From positions 56,406 through 120,405 of the forward strand of contig JASCPI010000009.1 of assembly GCA_029959555.1 (NCBI GenBank): a stretch of DNA of 64,000 nt, read 5' to 3'. Shown piece after piece: positions 25,692 to 35,189 of this stretch. The translations under genes were made by a program, and so were the position numbers. This stretch comes from Lysobacteraceae bacterium PS02065. Lineage in GTDB: Bacteria > Pseudomonadota > Gammaproteobacteria > Xanthomonadales > Rhodanobacteraceae. Each line of letters starts with the position of its first letter. Positions within the stretch are counted from its first letter, which is position 1. The notes under the pieces are model-generated. The model was not told where the DNA came from, did no database searches, and was given only the letters and a program-made list of their open reading frames with translations.

Positions 25692-26114
25692 TCAGAGCAC
25701 ATCCATGGCGCGCATGGCGAGCCCAGCATGGTTGAGCGATCGTTCGATCATCCGAGCATCCGGCTCGCCCGCATACTCGAAGGTCAGAGCATGACCAGCG
25801 ACCTCGTGATCGACCTCGATACCGTGGAGGGGACCGATGGAGGCAAGGGCCGCCTTCGCGGTGGCGATAACGTCCTCCACGGGAGCGGCTAGAGGCTCGA
25901 CACGCACGAAATAGATGGTAGTGCGAGGAGTCGCCAAGGCCGACTGCACGACGAAAGGATCGCCATCGAAGGTGATCACGGCCGAGCCGTTCTGCTCGGT
26001 GATCGTCACGTTGTCGATGCCCGTCTTGCCTCTTAGTGCGAATTTGGCCGTGACGCACGCGTTGTTGCGATTGTGAAAAGAGCCCGTCCCCGAGTACGTG
26101 ATGGTTTGGCGCAC
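25692..26114 (-). CDS. Hypothetical protein
   Basis: A 140-residue protein; GTG 26114 was chosen because GGAGA lies 7 bases upstream. The sequence alternates beta strands (ITYSGTGSF, NVTITEQNGSAVITFDGDPF, TTIYFVRVEPL) and then helices (IATAKAALASIG). No signal peptide, Cys pair or catalytic motif is seen. I do not recognise the family. It lies after the tandem-repeat tract. Confidence 0.45.
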   Translation of the reverse strand: MRQTITYSGTGSFHNRNNACVTAKFALRGKTGIDNVTITEQNGSAVITFDGDPFVVQSALATPRTTIYFVRVEPLAAPVEDVIATAKAALASIGPLHGIEVDHEVAGHALTFEYAGEPDARMIERSLNHAGLAMRAMDVL

Positions 26115-26338
26115 GATCGAGTCTCCATGCCGCGTTCTTGGAGAAGAGTATCCCTCGTCACCGCAACCGTTGCCCACCGATGAGTGGAAGGGCCGGCACG
26201 GTCGTGCGGGCATTCACAGGCGTCCTATAAAGCATCGGTGAATCCTCGCTATCAAAGTGCACGAGCGCCGCTCATGCTTAGGTTGGGTTCCGATCGCATC
26301 GTGTATGGGTGTTCATCCCGACATGCAAGGAGTCGCTC

Positions 26339-27502
26339 GTGAAAGCCCTGACCTACCATGGCGCCAAGGATGTTCGCGTGGACACCGTCCCCGATCCCGA
26401 CATCGTCGCGCCGGACGACATCCTGCTGCGTGTGACCGCGACCGCCATCTGCGGCTCGGACCTGCATCTTTTCCGCGGCAAGATCCCTCAGGTCAAGGAA
26501 GGCGACATCCTCGGCCACGAATTCATGGGCGTGGTGGAAGACGCGGGTCCGGGCGTGGAAAAACTGCGTAAGGGCGATCGCGTCGTGATCCCGTTCGTCA
26601 TCGCATGCGGCCATTGCTTCTTCTGCGAGAATCAAGAGTTCGCGTGCTGCGAGACCACGAACACCGGGCCTGGCGCCGCGCTCAATGCCAAGTCTCTGCG
26701 ACCGCCTGCAGCGCTCTTCGGATACAGCCATCTCTACGGCGGGGTGCCCGGCGGACAAGCTGAGTTCGTGCGCGTGCCGCACGCCAACGTCGGACCTCAG
26801 GTCATTCCCGGAAGCCTCGCGGACGAGCAGGTGCTCTTCCTGTCCGACATCCTTCCGACCGGATACCAAGCCGCGCTCAACGCCGGCATTCGAGCGGGCC
26901 ACGCTGTGGCGATCTTCGGCGCCGGCCCTGTGGGTTTGATGGCGGCCGCGTGCGCGCGGATGCTCGGTGCCGAGACGATCTTCATGGTCGACCACCACAC
27001 CTACCGACTGCGCTTTGCACGCGACACGTACGGAGTGATCCCCATCAATTTCGACGAAGACGACGATCCCGCTGCCACCATCCTGGAAGCCACTGGGTTT
27101 CGCGGCGTCGATGCGTGCATCGATGCAGTCGGCTTCGAAGCGAAGGGCAGCACCACCGAGACGGTAGCCACGGCGCTCAAGATCGAGTCCAGTAGCGGCG
27201 CAGTGCTCCGCCAGTGCATCGCGGCGACGCGCCGCGGCGGCACGCTGAGTCTGCCGGGCGTGTACGCCGGCTTCGTCCATGCCTTCCTCATCGGCGATGC
27301 GTTCGACAAGGGCCTGACCTTCAAAATGGGCCAGACTCACGTGCAGCGCTTCCTGCCTGAGCTTCTGGACCGCATCGAAGCAGGCGAGCTCAAGCCCGAG
27401 GCGATCATCAGTCATCGCTTGCCGCTGGCGGAGGCCGCTCAGGGCTACACCATGTTCAACGACAAGGAAGACGAGTGCCGCAAGGTGGTACTCACGCCAT
27501 GA
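26339..27502 (+). CDS. Zinc-dependent alcohol dehydrogenase (FDH-like family)
   Basis: A 387-residue enzyme. GTG 26339 has AAGGAG 6 bases upstream, giving a start [20 protein letters not shown]. The zinc-binding [26 protein letters not shown] and the Cys-rich lobe ([17 protein letters not shown]) are clear, followed by the Rossmann [18 protein letters not shown] and the NAD-binding [13 protein letters not shown]. The length and the insert after the Cys lobe place it with the glutathione-independent formaldehyde dehydrogenase-type group of NAD-dependent alcohol dehydrogenases. The substrate is unknown. It probably detoxifies aldehydes or oxidises alcohols. Confidence 0.92.
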   Translation: MKALTYHGAKDVRVDTVPDPDIVAPDDILLRVTATAICGSDLHLFRGKIPQVKEGDILGHEFMGVVEDAGPGVEKLRKGDRVVIPFVIACGHCFFCENQEFACCETTNTGPGAALNAKSLRPPAALFGYSHLYGGVPGGQAEFVRVPHANVGPQVIPGSLADEQVLFLSDILPTGYQAALNAGIRAGHAVAIFGAGPVGLMAAACARMLGAETIFMVDHHTYRLRFARDTYGVIPINFDEDDDPAATILEATGFRGVDACIDAVGFEAKGSTTETVATALKIESSSGAVLRQCIAATRRGGTLSLPGVYAGFVHAFLIGDAFDKGLTFKMGQTHVQRFLPELLDRIEAGELKPEAIISHRLPLAEAAQGYTMFNDKEDECRKVVLTP

Positions 27503-27669
27503 GTTCCCGGCGCAACACGCGTCGCAGGCCTGAGCGATTCATCGTGCTCGATTGGCCTCCAAGCGGTTACGCGCGCGAGGGACCTGATGCTCACTGCTGT
27601 ACACGTACAAATGGAATGCGCGCGCGGACGTGGGCTTGATCTGCGCAGCAGTGATCTGGAGTTCCTACC

Positions 27670-28233
27670 ATGACACGTCGGACGCGTTCTGCATTGCTAC
27701 TTGTGGATGTCATCCATCCGTTCGACTTCGACGGAGCAAAGCGACTGCTTCGCCACGCGCGCCGCATTGTGCCGGCGCTGCTGCGCGTTCGTGAGGCGTT
27801 CGATACCGCCGACTACCCGGTAGTCTACTGCAATGACAACTTTGGTCAGTGGCGCTCGGAGGCGTCTGCGACTGTGCGGGCCTGCACGAAGCCCGACGCT
27901 CTCGGTGCGGACTTCGTGTCCGCCTTGGCGCCGCGTGCGAGCGACTACATCGTGCTCAAGCCCAAGCACTCCTCCTTCGCAGCGACACCTCTCGAGCTTC
28001 TGTTGGGTTGGGCGCGCGTGAAGCGTCTGTACATCGCCGGCTTGACAGGCGATTCGTGCGTCCACGCGACCGCGATCGATGCCAGGAGCCGCGACTTCGA
28101 CGTGGTCGTTATCTCTGACGCCACAGCGTCGGAGACCGCCGCGCGCAATGGGCGGGCTCTCCAGCAGCTCGTGGACCGTGACGCGGCGAGGCTGATACGC
28201 AGCATGGCGGTGGGTAGGAGCTTCAACGACTGA
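27670..28233 (+). CDS. Cysteine hydrolase, isochorismatase-like
   Basis: A 187-residue enzyme with GGAG before the ATG. The fold is recognised from ALLLVDVIHPFDFDG at the start (catalytic Asp), KPKHSSFAATPLELLL (catalytic Lys) and AGLTGDSCVHATAIDARS (the catalytic Cys followed by a typical cis bond context). This family hydrolyses isochorismate, nicotinamide or N-carbamoyl compounds; the exact substrate cannot be told. It is alone between the dehydrogenase and the convergent YetF operon. Confidence 0.88.
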   Translation: MTRRTRSALLLVDVIHPFDFDGAKRLLRHARRIVPALLRVREAFDTADYPVVYCNDNFGQWRSEASATVRACTKPDALGADFVSALAPRASDYIVLKPKHSSFAATPLELLLGWARVKRLYIAGLTGDSCVHATAIDARSRDFDVVVISDATASETAARNGRALQQLVDRDAARLIRSMAVGRSFND

Positions 28234-28284
28234 TCGCGCGAGGGCATGGACGGCACGATCCTCCGAGCGCCGAGGGCGCATCGC

Positions 28285-28779
28285 CTAGGCGCTGGCTGAG
28301 TCGTCGTCCGTAGGCGATTCGCGCTTGAAGAACGATACCTCGCCGTCGGGTTCCAGGAGAGCAAGCTCCACGTCCTCATACCGCCGAATAGCTTGAGAGC
28401 GCATGGCCTCGCGAAGATCATTCTCGGGCATGTTGTTGGCGAGCAAAGCGTCCTTGATGACCTTTCCCCGACGGATCAGTACGACGGGCCGTCCCTGCAG
28501 GAGCTTGTCCACCATCCTGCTGCGCGTGCTGAGGAAGGCCGAGAGGTAGTTCAAACCGATGAGCGTGGCGACGACGATGAGTCCGCCCTGCACTGATTCC
28601 TCGCCACCGGTCATCGAGTTGGACGCTGCCTCCGACAACAGCATCAGGACGATCACATCGAAGGGCGTGAACTCGCCCACCGTTCGCTTGCCCGAGATCC
28701 TCATCATCACCAACACGGCGATGTAGACGATGACACCTCGAAGCACCAATTCCCACCACGGCAGTTGAAGCTCGAACAT
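28285..28779 (-). CDS. YetF-like membrane protein (DUF421)
   Basis: A 164-residue protein with three hydrophobic segments near the N-terminus (VLRGVIVYIAVLVMM, VIVLMLLSEAASN, GLIVVATLIGLNYLSAF). RISGKRTVGEFTPFDVIVLMLLSE is the DUF421/YetF signature. The cytoplasmic C-terminus (PVVLIRRGKVIKDALLANN) is also conserved. The function is not established. Its ATG lies 2 bp after the stop of the NnrD gene, so the two are translationally coupled. Confidence 0.9.
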   Translation of the reverse strand: MFELQLPWWELVLRGVIVYIAVLVMMRISGKRTVGEFTPFDVIVLMLLSEAASNSMTGGEESVQGGLIVVATLIGLNYLSAFLSTRSRMVDKLLQGRPVVLIRRGKVIKDALLANNMPENDLREAMRSQAIRRYEDVELALLEPDGEVSFFKRESPTDDDSASA

Positions 28780-28781
28780 GG

Positions 28782-29693
28782 CTACGCCCTCCGCTGGCCA
28801 ATACCCACACCCCATGCATGGAGAATCGACGGAACCTCGCTGGCGATCTCGCGTGCGAGGAACCCTACCGGGCCGTATCGCCGCGAAAGTCGCTGTCCTG
28901 CCTCCCCGTGGCTCGCCACAGCCCAAGCCAAGGCGTGACGCGGCGACGCACCCCGCGCGAGGAACCCCGCAACCAGGCCGGCCAGAACATCGCCCGAGCC
29001 TGACGTTCCCAGTCCGACGCACCCAAGGGCGTAGCGAAGAGTCGGACCGTCTGGCGTGCCGACGAAGCTCGAGGTGCCCTTCAATACAAGAGCGAACCCT
29101 GTGCGCTGCGCGAACGCGTGCACGAGCTTGACGGGATCCGTGTCGAGGTTCTCCACCGGAATATCGAGCAGTGCCGCCATCTCGCCATGGTGCGGTGTGA
29201 TGAGCGTCGACGTGTCGTGAACGTCGAGCTTCATGCAGGCGCTGATTGCACCGGCGTCGAGCACCAGGGGCGCTGTTCGTACCGCGTGAATCTCGCTGAC
29301 CAGTCGGCGGGTCGATTCGGTGGCGTCCATGCCACATCCGATCAGAATCGCATCGGCATGTCGTGCGGCCTGCAACAGATCGCGCGAGGCACGCGCGATG
29401 TGTCCGCCGCGCGACGGCAAGGCCATCACCTTGGCTTCGGGAACGCGGAGGGCGAGATGCGGTGCGATCGGTGCACATGTCGCGATCTGGAGCTTGCCGG
29501 CGCCTGCACGGAGAGCGGCTAAGCCTGCAAGCAGGACGGCGCCCGCCACCTCACTTGATCCTCCGATGACGAGCACGCGCCCTCTATCTTCCTTGCTGGC
29601 GATCCCGTCCACGGATGGTAGAGGGTGACGCCGCAGGAACGACGGCGTGAGCGCCGTCGGGCGCGAGCCGTCAGCGCGGCCCAGCGGGGGCAT
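28782..29693 (-). CDS. nnrD: ADP-dependent NAD(P)H-hydrate dehydratase
   Basis: A 303-residue enzyme of the YjeF C-terminal (NnrD) family, which repairs damaged NAD(P)H hydrates. GRVLVIGGSSEVAGAVLLAGLAALR, TLITPHHGEMAALLD and the GTSGSGDVLAGLVAGFLARG phosphate-binding motif are diagnostic. It lacks the NnrE epimerase half that is fused in E. coli, so the epimerase must be elsewhere. ATG 29693 is the simplest start; a TTG at 29723 is possible. The gene overlaps the end of the upstream phosphatase gene and is followed 2 bp later by yetF. Confidence 0.92.
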   Translation of the reverse strand: MPPLGRADGSRPTALTPSFLRRHPLPSVDGIASKEDRGRVLVIGGSSEVAGAVLLAGLAALRAGAGKLQIATCAPIAPHLALRVPEAKVMALPSRGGHIARASRDLLQAARHADAILIGCGMDATESTRRLVSEIHAVRTAPLVLDAGAISACMKLDVHDTSTLITPHHGEMAALLDIPVENLDTDPVKLVHAFAQRTGFALVLKGTSSFVGTPDGPTLRYALGCVGLGTSGSGDVLAGLVAGFLARGASPRHALAWAVASHGEAGQRLSRRYGPVGFLAREIASEVPSILHAWGVGIGQRRA

Positions 29694-30420
29694 CGGGAGC
29701 TCGCGTGGCGCCCACGGCAGCAAGATCCTCGGGCACCATGTTCGCGCGTACGAGCTTCAGCGTCTGGGCATCCTCAGCCAACGCATACTCGGTAAACGCG
29801 CCGTTGGGCACGTCGCCCTCCCGGTCGATGGCAAGGATGGTCGCCTCATCCAAGCGCTCAAGGATGTAGCGAAAGCAATTCACGATGACCTGGTGCGCAA
29901 CGATCATGACGCGCCGCCCGGCATGGTCGATCTTGATCTCGTCGTAAACGCTGCGAAGACGCAGGATCACGTCGCACCAGCTCTCGCCACCCGGCGGTCG
30001 GAAGTAGAACTTTCCTACCGATTGACGCTGGGCGGAGAGCTCGGGGAACGTACTGCGGATGCCATGCGTCGTGTAGCGGTCAAGCACGCCGAATTCCTTC
30101 TCGCGCAGGCGCTCGTCGATGTGCACGCAGTCAGTATCGATCCCGAGCGCGTCGGCCATCGCGCGACAGGTCTGCACGGATCGAACAAAGGGTGAGGTCA
30201 TCAAGCGTTCGGGCCGTTCCTCAGGTGACTGCCGGGCCATCCACGCCGCCAACGCCTTGGCCTGTTCCATTCCGAGGTCCGACAACGGCACGTCGGCATC
30301 GCGCGTGGAGAGGTCGATCAGCTCGAGCTTGGCGGCCTCGGCCGAGTCGCGAGCCACGTTTCCCGCGCTCTGCCCGTGGCGAACGATCCATAGACGCTGG
30401 GGTAAAGGGAAGGAATGCAT
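29671..30420 (-). CDS. Histidine phosphatase (phosphoglycerate-mutase-like)
   Basis: A 249-residue protein. RLWIVRHGQSAGN supplies the catalytic RHG, and TSPFVRSVQTCRAMADAL and VMIVAHQVIVNCFRYIL complete the histidine-phosphatase core. It has an insert DRYTTHGIRSTFPELSAQRQ and PPGGESWCDVILRLRSVYDE, typical of family members acting on phosphosugars or phosphoesters. The substrate is unknown. It is the first gene of a minus-strand operon, nnrD and yetF following; the overlap with the nnrD start indicates coupling. Confidence 0.88.
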   Translation of the reverse strand: MHSFPLPQRLWIVRHGQSAGNVARDSAEAAKLELIDLSTRDADVPLSDLGMEQAKALAAWMARQSPEERPERLMTSPFVRSVQTCRAMADALGIDTDCVHIDERLREKEFGVLDRYTTHGIRSTFPELSAQRQSVGKFYFRPPGGESWCDVILRLRSVYDEIKIDHAGRRVMIVAHQVIVNCFRYILERLDEATILAIDREGDVPNGAFTEYALAEDAQTLKLVRANMVPEDLAAVGATRAPDAPAGPR

Positions 30421-30536
30421 GGGCGAGGACGCTACCTGGTGTCGTGGAGGGCCAGACTACGAAGCGCGCAGTCATCCCGCCTGAAGCGGGCGCCCGATTT
30501 GCGAGGTGGGGCACGTCGCCCTTGGTACCTCTTGGG

Positions 30537-31010
30537 TCACGGGACCTGCACCGGACGGGCGAACAGGGATTCGCGTGCCGGGCCGTGGTAGCCGAAGTCT
30601 CCGGCCTCTTCACTCGCGAAAGCGTCCGCGTTCGCAACCGAACCTGCTTCAGCCTCGATGGATGCATCCTCTCTCCAGCGTCCGCCGCCCGACGCCTCCT
30701 CGCGCCATTCGGGCGGATCCCTGTACCAGCGTGCCCCGTCGGCGTCCCAAGCCCAGAAGCGAGCCCACGAGGGCGCCTGATGCCAGTCGATCGAGTGATC
30801 CACGTGCACGGGTGCTGTGTCATCGCATGCGGGCGCCTTGGCCGGCACGAAGGGACTAATGGGATCCGAGCAGTCGGAAGTCTCCTCGAGCGCCTGATCG
30901 AGGTTGTCCGATTCCCGTCGCTTGCGGGCCTCTCGCTCGGCCCGCGTTTCCTCGACGATCGCGTCAGGCGCTTCGTCGAGTCCGACATCCTTACGATCGC
31001 GCGTCGTCAT
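30537..31010 (-). CDS. Hypothetical acidic/charged protein
   Basis: A 157-residue protein, strongly charged at the start (TRDRKDVGLDEAPDAIVEET, then EREARKRRESDNLDQALEE) and rich in Trp in the middle (WARFWAWDADGARWYRDPPEW). No known domain. It starts 7 bp after the stop of the ferritin-like gene, so it is in the same operon and may assist it. The start is at ATG 31010. Confidence 0.6.
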   Translation of the reverse strand: MTTRDRKDVGLDEAPDAIVEETRAEREARKRRESDNLDQALEETSDCSDPISPFVPAKAPACDDTAPVHVDHSIDWHQAPSWARFWAWDADGARWYRDPPEWREEASGGGRWREDASIEAEAGSVANADAFASEEAGDFGYHGPARESLFARPVQVP

Positions 31011-31017
31011 GTCGTCC

Positions 31018-31623
31018 TCACAGCATCGTATCGCGCGCGTTCTCGGCACGCGCGGCGCCGATCGCGGTTTCGACCTTCTTGACCTCCTCCGGCGGCGGGA
31101 GCACGGCAGGGAAGCCAAGCGACTGGATCCACAACTCCCGGCACCAGCCCTTGGTGTGATACAGGTGATGGTCCTCGTCCTTCTCCACCGCTTGGTGGGC
31201 CTGCTTGAGGATCTTGGCCGTCTCGCCTTGAGCGTGCTCGGCCACGTGGCCGATGAGCTCCCAGTTGGTATGGTCCTTCGTCTCGGCGAGGACCACGCAC
31301 TCTGCAGCGACAAGCTCGGCGGCCGCCGGATCAGCCTTTGCCATCGCCATCTGAATGGCTTTCACGAGCGACGCACCGTGATGGGCAACGATGTCGCGAC
31401 CGGGGCTCTGGGTCTCCGTATCCAGGCCGAGCTGCTCGAACACGCGCGTCAACACCTGCTCGTGCGTCTTCGTCTCCTCGAGGTACTCGCCCCACTCCTT
31501 GCGTAGATCCTCATTCACTGCCGCCTGGATGGCCGCGGTGTAGATCTTGATGCCGCCGCGCTCAGTCTCGATGGCCTGATAGAGAAGCTCATGGACCTGG
31601 TCGGTGTTGTATTTGCGTTGCAT
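31018..31623 (-). CDS. Ferritin-like domain protein
   Basis: A 201-residue helical protein. ATG 31623 begins MQRKYNTDQVHELLYQAIETERGG. The pairs ETERGG, EETKTHEQVLTRVFE, VLAETKDHTNWELIG and EKDEDHHLYH give the Glu/His pattern of a four-helix bundle with a di-iron or similar site. Such proteins store iron or act as peroxidases or oxidases. A dps- or YciF-type role under oxidative stress is likely but inferred. The gene before it (31695) and the one after it are in the same direction. Confidence 0.75.
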   Translation of the reverse strand: MQRKYNTDQVHELLYQAIETERGGIKIYTAAIQAAVNEDLRKEWGEYLEETKTHEQVLTRVFEQLGLDTETQSPGRDIVAHHGASLVKAIQMAMAKADPAAAELVAAECVVLAETKDHTNWELIGHVAEHAQGETAKILKQAHQAVEKDEDHHLYHTKGWCRELWIQSLGFPAVLPPPEEVKKVETAIGAARAENARDTML

Positions 31624-31694
31624 GACGTCGTCTCCTGCTGGGCATGCCGCGCGTCCTTCGCAGACACCGCGGCGTGTCGGGCGATGGGTGGGAA

Positions 31695-31952
31695 TCAGGA
31701 TGCGGGGGAGAGGCGGACGAGAACCTCCGGCGACGGAAGCTCGGCAAGATCTTCCACGTGATCCAGAGCCAAGAACGCGTCGAACAACGCGAGGGCCGTG
31801 TCGTTCCACACAATCTCCTGCCTCTCGAATGACGCGTAGATGCAGGGCGAAGACCCCGCGCCGTGAGCGCAACGCTCGCAGTCCAGCCGCAACTTTTCGG
31901 TCAGCTCTACGAAGGTCGTGCTGTCGTGAATCACTGCTTTGAGCCAACCCAT
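31695..31952 (-). CDS. Hypothetical small protein
   Basis: An 85-residue acidic protein. It contains a Cys pair (LDCERCAHG) and ends EDLAELPSPEVLVRLSPAS. I do not recognise it. It lies 71 bp before the ferritin-like gene on the same strand, so it could be the first gene of that small operon. A start at 31952 is chosen because the longer frame adds an odd leader. Confidence 0.5.
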   Translation of the reverse strand: MGWLKAVIHDSTTFVELTEKLRLDCERCAHGAGSSPCIYASFERQEIVWNDTALALFDAFLALDHVEDLAELPSPEVLVRLSPAS

Positions 31953-32182
31953 GATGCATCTTCCGTGGAGGCCGCCGACAACCATGCACCATGGCACCTC
32001 ACTGCCGGCTGAAGAGAGCGCTTAAATGTGCACAAAGTCCGGATGCTAGGAACGACGGCAGTGCTAGATCGGCAAGTGCGCACAACCGCGAGGTCTTCGG
32101 CTAGCGAGGATTAAGGTGTTCGCGCGCATACCACTGGTTGGCGCGATCTCGCGCCGTCATTCAGCACCGGAGGAGAATTCGC
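31953..32182. promoter_or_regulatory. Divergent intergenic region (230 bp)
   Basis: This gap separates the ferritin-like operon (minus) from the DUF2188/ligD pair (plus), so both promoters should lie here. The plus-strand side ends in GGAGGAG, a strong Shine-Dalgarno for the gene at 32183. No palindromic operator was picked out by eye. Confidence 0.4.
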
Positions 32183-32425
32183 ATGTCTCGCGAGGTCTTT
32201 CACGTCGTTCATACCCAAGACGACGGTAAGTGGCACGTCAGCAAGGTCGGTGGCGACAATGTCAGTCGTCACGACACCAAAGAGGAAGCCGTGACGGCAG
32301 GTCGCAAGCACGCACGCGAAATCCACGACGCGGGTGGTCTGTCACAGGTCGTGGTGCATCGTGAGGATGGCTCCTTCGAAACCGAGCACACCTATGGCGA
32401 GGACCCGCGGCGCACGCCGGGCTGA
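32183..32425 (+). CDS. DUF2188 family protein
   Basis: An 80-residue protein with GGAGGAG 7 bases before its ATG. The pattern FHVVHTQDDGKWHVSKVGG, VSRHDTKEEAVTAGRKHARE and SQVVVHREDGSFETEHTYG is the DUF2188 signature, found in many bacteria and often near DNA-repair or stress genes. The function is not known. It ends 4 bp before the ligD start, so the two are likely co-translated. Confidence 0.9.
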   Translation: MSREVFHVVHTQDDGKWHVSKVGGDNVSRHDTKEEAVTAGRKHAREIHDAGGLSQVVVHREDGSFETEHTYGEDPRRTPG

Positions 32426-32429
32426 TCCG

Positions 32430-34919
32430 ATGGGCCTCGCGACGTACGCCAAGAAGCGGAATTTCTCCAAGACGCCCGAGCCTGCCAAAGGCGGCCAATC
32501 AGGCGGGCGAATCTTCGTGGTGCAGCTGCACCACGCGTCGCATCGGCATTTCGATTTCCGATTGGAGTTCGACGGCGTGCTCAAGAGCTGGGCCGTACCC
32601 AAAGGTCCAAGCTTCGACCCCGCCGTGAAACGGCTGGCGATGGAAGTCGAGGACCATCCGATCTCCTATGCCACGTTCGAAGGCGACATCCCGAAGGGCA
32701 ACTACGGCGCCGGCCATGTCGACGTGTTCGATTCCGGTACGTGGGAGCCCGAGGGCAGCGTGCGCGAAGGCTTGGCGAAGGGGGAGCTCAAGTTCACCCT
32801 CCACGGCGATGTACTCCGCGGATCATGGGTTCTCGTTCGAACACGTAAGCAAGGCTCCAAACAGCAGTGGCTGCTGATCAAGCATCGCGACGCCTACTCG
32901 GGCCCGCGCGATGCAGATGCCTTTGTCGACCCCAAGACCGATCGGCCGATCTCGATCGCGAAACGAAAGAAGGTCTGGCCACGTGAGAAGGCGTCCTCCT
33001 CCGAGGCCTCGCCGGCAGCATCAGCGGTGGCGCGAGCGCTCAGAGCTCCGGCCCCAGGAAAACGCGCTCCCCTAAGGGAGCCGTTCCCGCCCGAGTTGTG
33101 CCAGTCCCTCGACGCGTCGCCGCCCGGCGACGCGTGGCTGCACGAGGTGAAGTGGGACGGTTACCGGATCCTGGCCACCGTGGCGCGCGGCAAGGCGCGA
33201 CTGTGGTCCCGTAACGGTATCGAATGGACGGCCAAGCTGCCGGAGCTCGCGGAAGCCGTCGAGTCGCTCGGGTTCAAGAGCGCGCAGCTCGATGGCGAGA
33301 TGGTCGTGCTGGATGGTGCACGCGAGAGCTTCAATGCGTTGCAGGCGCGGCTGTCCGCCAAGTCCAAGGCACCGGCCCTCTATGTGCTGTTCGATCTGCT
33401 GTATGTCGATGGCAAGAACCTGTGGGATGTGCCCCTTCTGGATCGCAAGACGTTGCTGGCGGACCGACTGAAGAAGCGGTCGCATGAGCTGTTGCGCTAC
33501 TCGGAGCATCAGATCGGCGGTGGCGCGGCAGTGTTCGCGCAGGCGGCTCGCAGCGGCATGGAAGGTGTCGTCAGTAAACGCATCAACAGCGTGTATACCG
33601 GCTCTCGGAGTGGCGCTTGGGTGAAGGCCAAAGCGCGCCCGACGGACGAATTCGTCGTCGTAGGCTTCACGGAGCCCAAGGGTGGCCGAGCAGGCATCGG
33701 TGCGCTGCTGCTGGCCGCGCCGGATGATGCCGGCGGACTCATCTATGTGGGACGCGTCGGCACGGGATTCAGCGATGCTCAGCTCAAGGAGCTTCGCGTC
33801 ACGCTCGAGCGATCGAAAATCGCCAAGCCACCCGCTGACATCGAGCGTATGGCCAAGGTCGATCGCCGGCTGGCCATCTGGGTGAAGCCTCGTCTGGTGG
33901 CCGAAGTGTTCTACCAAGGTTACGGCGGACACGGACTGCTTCGACAGGTGGCCTTCAAGGCGTTTCGGTCGGACAAGTCGATCGAGGACCTTTCGGCGTC
34001 CGAGGACTCTCCGCCTCGTTCTAAGGCAAAGACGAAGGCAGCGGCCAAGCCGCGAACTGAGGAAAAAGTGACGCTGACACATCCCGAGCGCGTCGTGTAT
34101 CCCGAGCGCGGCTTCACCAAGCAGCAGGTCGCGGACTATTACCGCGGTGTTGCGCCGTGGATCCTCAAGGAGCTCGATGGACGGCCGGTGTCCGTGCTTC
34201 GATGTCCGGACGGCGTGGGTAAGGCGTGCTTCTTTCAGAAGCATGTCGGCCGCGGCTGGGGCAAAAATGTGCACGGCATGACGGTGGGCAAGGCTTCGGG
34301 AGAGCACGACTACCTGTGCATCCAGGACGAGGCCGGGCTTCTCGAGTTGGTCCAAATGAACGTGCTCGAGTTCCACCCTTGGGGTTCGCCGATGGGCGAT
34401 CCCGATCACGCCAGTCGCATCGTCTTCGATCTCGATCCCGGCGCAGGCGTAGCATGGTCGCGCATCGTGGCAGGCGCGCGCGAGGTGCGCACACAGCTCG
34501 CGTCGGTAGGCTTGGAAGCCTTCGTGCGTACCTCCGGAGGCAAAGGACTGCACGTCGTCGTCCCACTCAATCCGCCGGCACCGTGGGAGGACGTGAAGCG
34601 TTTTGCTCATGGCGTGGCGAAAGCGCTCTCCGCCATGCACCCCCAGGACTTCGTCGCTGTCGCTGGCGAGAAGAACCGCAAGAACAAGATCTTCGTCGAC
34701 TGGCTGCGCAACGGTCGCGGCGCGACGAGCGTGGCGTCGTATTCGGTGCGCGCTCGCGAGTCCGCGGGCGTTGCCATGCCTTTGAGTTGGTCGGAGCTTG
34801 GTCGGGTCAAGGCCGGCGATGCCTTTGACATCAAGGGCGCGCTCGAGCGGATCCGCCGGCGCAAGTCGGACCCTTGGGAGGACATCGACGTGGTGACGCA
34901 GCAGCTTCCGGACCTCTAA
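32430..34919 (+). CDS. ligD: Multifunctional DNA ligase LigD
   Basis: An 829-residue enzyme of bacterial non-homologous end joining. An N-terminal phosphoesterase domain (HHASHRHFDFRLEFDGVLKSW) trims 3' ends. The ATP-dependent ligase domain holds the active-site K241 in EVKWDGYR. A primase/polymerase domain (from about residue 560) has VFDLDPGAG and FVRTSGGKGLHV, where the conserved Asp residues bind metal. The order PE-LIG-POL is that of Pseudomonas-type LigD. LigD normally works with Ku, which is not in this window. The ATG at 32430 overlaps a possible longer frame but matches the family start. Confidence 0.95.
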   Translation: MGLATYAKKRNFSKTPEPAKGGQSGGRIFVVQLHHASHRHFDFRLEFDGVLKSWAVPKGPSFDPAVKRLAMEVEDHPISYATFEGDIPKGNYGAGHVDVFDSGTWEPEGSVREGLAKGELKFTLHGDVLRGSWVLVRTRKQGSKQQWLLIKHRDAYSGPRDADAFVDPKTDRPISIAKRKKVWPREKASSSEASPAASAVARALRAPAPGKRAPLREPFPPELCQSLDASPPGDAWLHEVKWDGYRILATVARGKARLWSRNGIEWTAKLPELAEAVESLGFKSAQLDGEMVVLDGARESFNALQARLSAKSKAPALYVLFDLLYVDGKNLWDVPLLDRKTLLADRLKKRSHELLRYSEHQIGGGAAVFAQAARSGMEGVVSKRINSVYTGSRSGAWVKAKARPTDEFVVVGFTEPKGGRAGIGALLLAAPDDAGGLIYVGRVGTGFSDAQLKELRVTLERSKIAKPPADIERMAKVDRRLAIWVKPRLVAEVFYQGYGGHGLLRQVAFKAFRSDKSIEDLSASEDSPPRSKAKTKAAAKPRTEEKVTLTHPERVVYPERGFTKQQVADYYRGVAPWILKELDGRPVSVLRCPDGVGKACFFQKHVGRGWGKNVHGMTVGKASGEHDYLCIQDEAGLLELVQMNVLEFHPWGSPMGDPDHASRIVFDLDPGAGVAWSRIVAGAREVRTQLASVGLEAFVRTSGGKGLHVVVPLNPPAPWEDVKRFAHGVAKALSAMHPQDFVAVAGEKNRKNKIFVDWLRNGRGATSVASYSVRARESAGVAMPLSWSELGRVKAGDAFDIKGALERIRRRKSDPWEDIDVVTQQLPDL

Positions 34920-35189
34920 CCGCTCACTCATCAGTAAAAGGTTTGCGGCTGCCGACTTGTTGCACAAAATCCCCTTGCGGACGAATTCGCGCATTTCGTA
35001 GTCTCGGCGTCCCGCGCTCTGCGGCACCGGCTCCCCCTGCGAGCAGGACGCTCTCCGCCGACTGCAACGGAGCCGCGGATTCGTTTCACTATCATCCGCG
35101 ACACGTGCGCATACCGCATGCATTCACTCCTGAGGTCGCACGATTCGCTCGCGCGCCAGCGAATCCTACCGTGCTGCGGAAGTCCGAAG
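34920..35189. other. 270-bp gap, no gene seen
   Basis: Non-coding, between ligD and a small gene. No RNA structure or repeat was recognised. Confidence 0.4.

Noticed and set aside
33072..35123. 683-codon open frame antisense to ligD
   Set aside because: The opposite strand encodes clear LigD domains with catalytic residues; the antisense frame has no recognisable domain.
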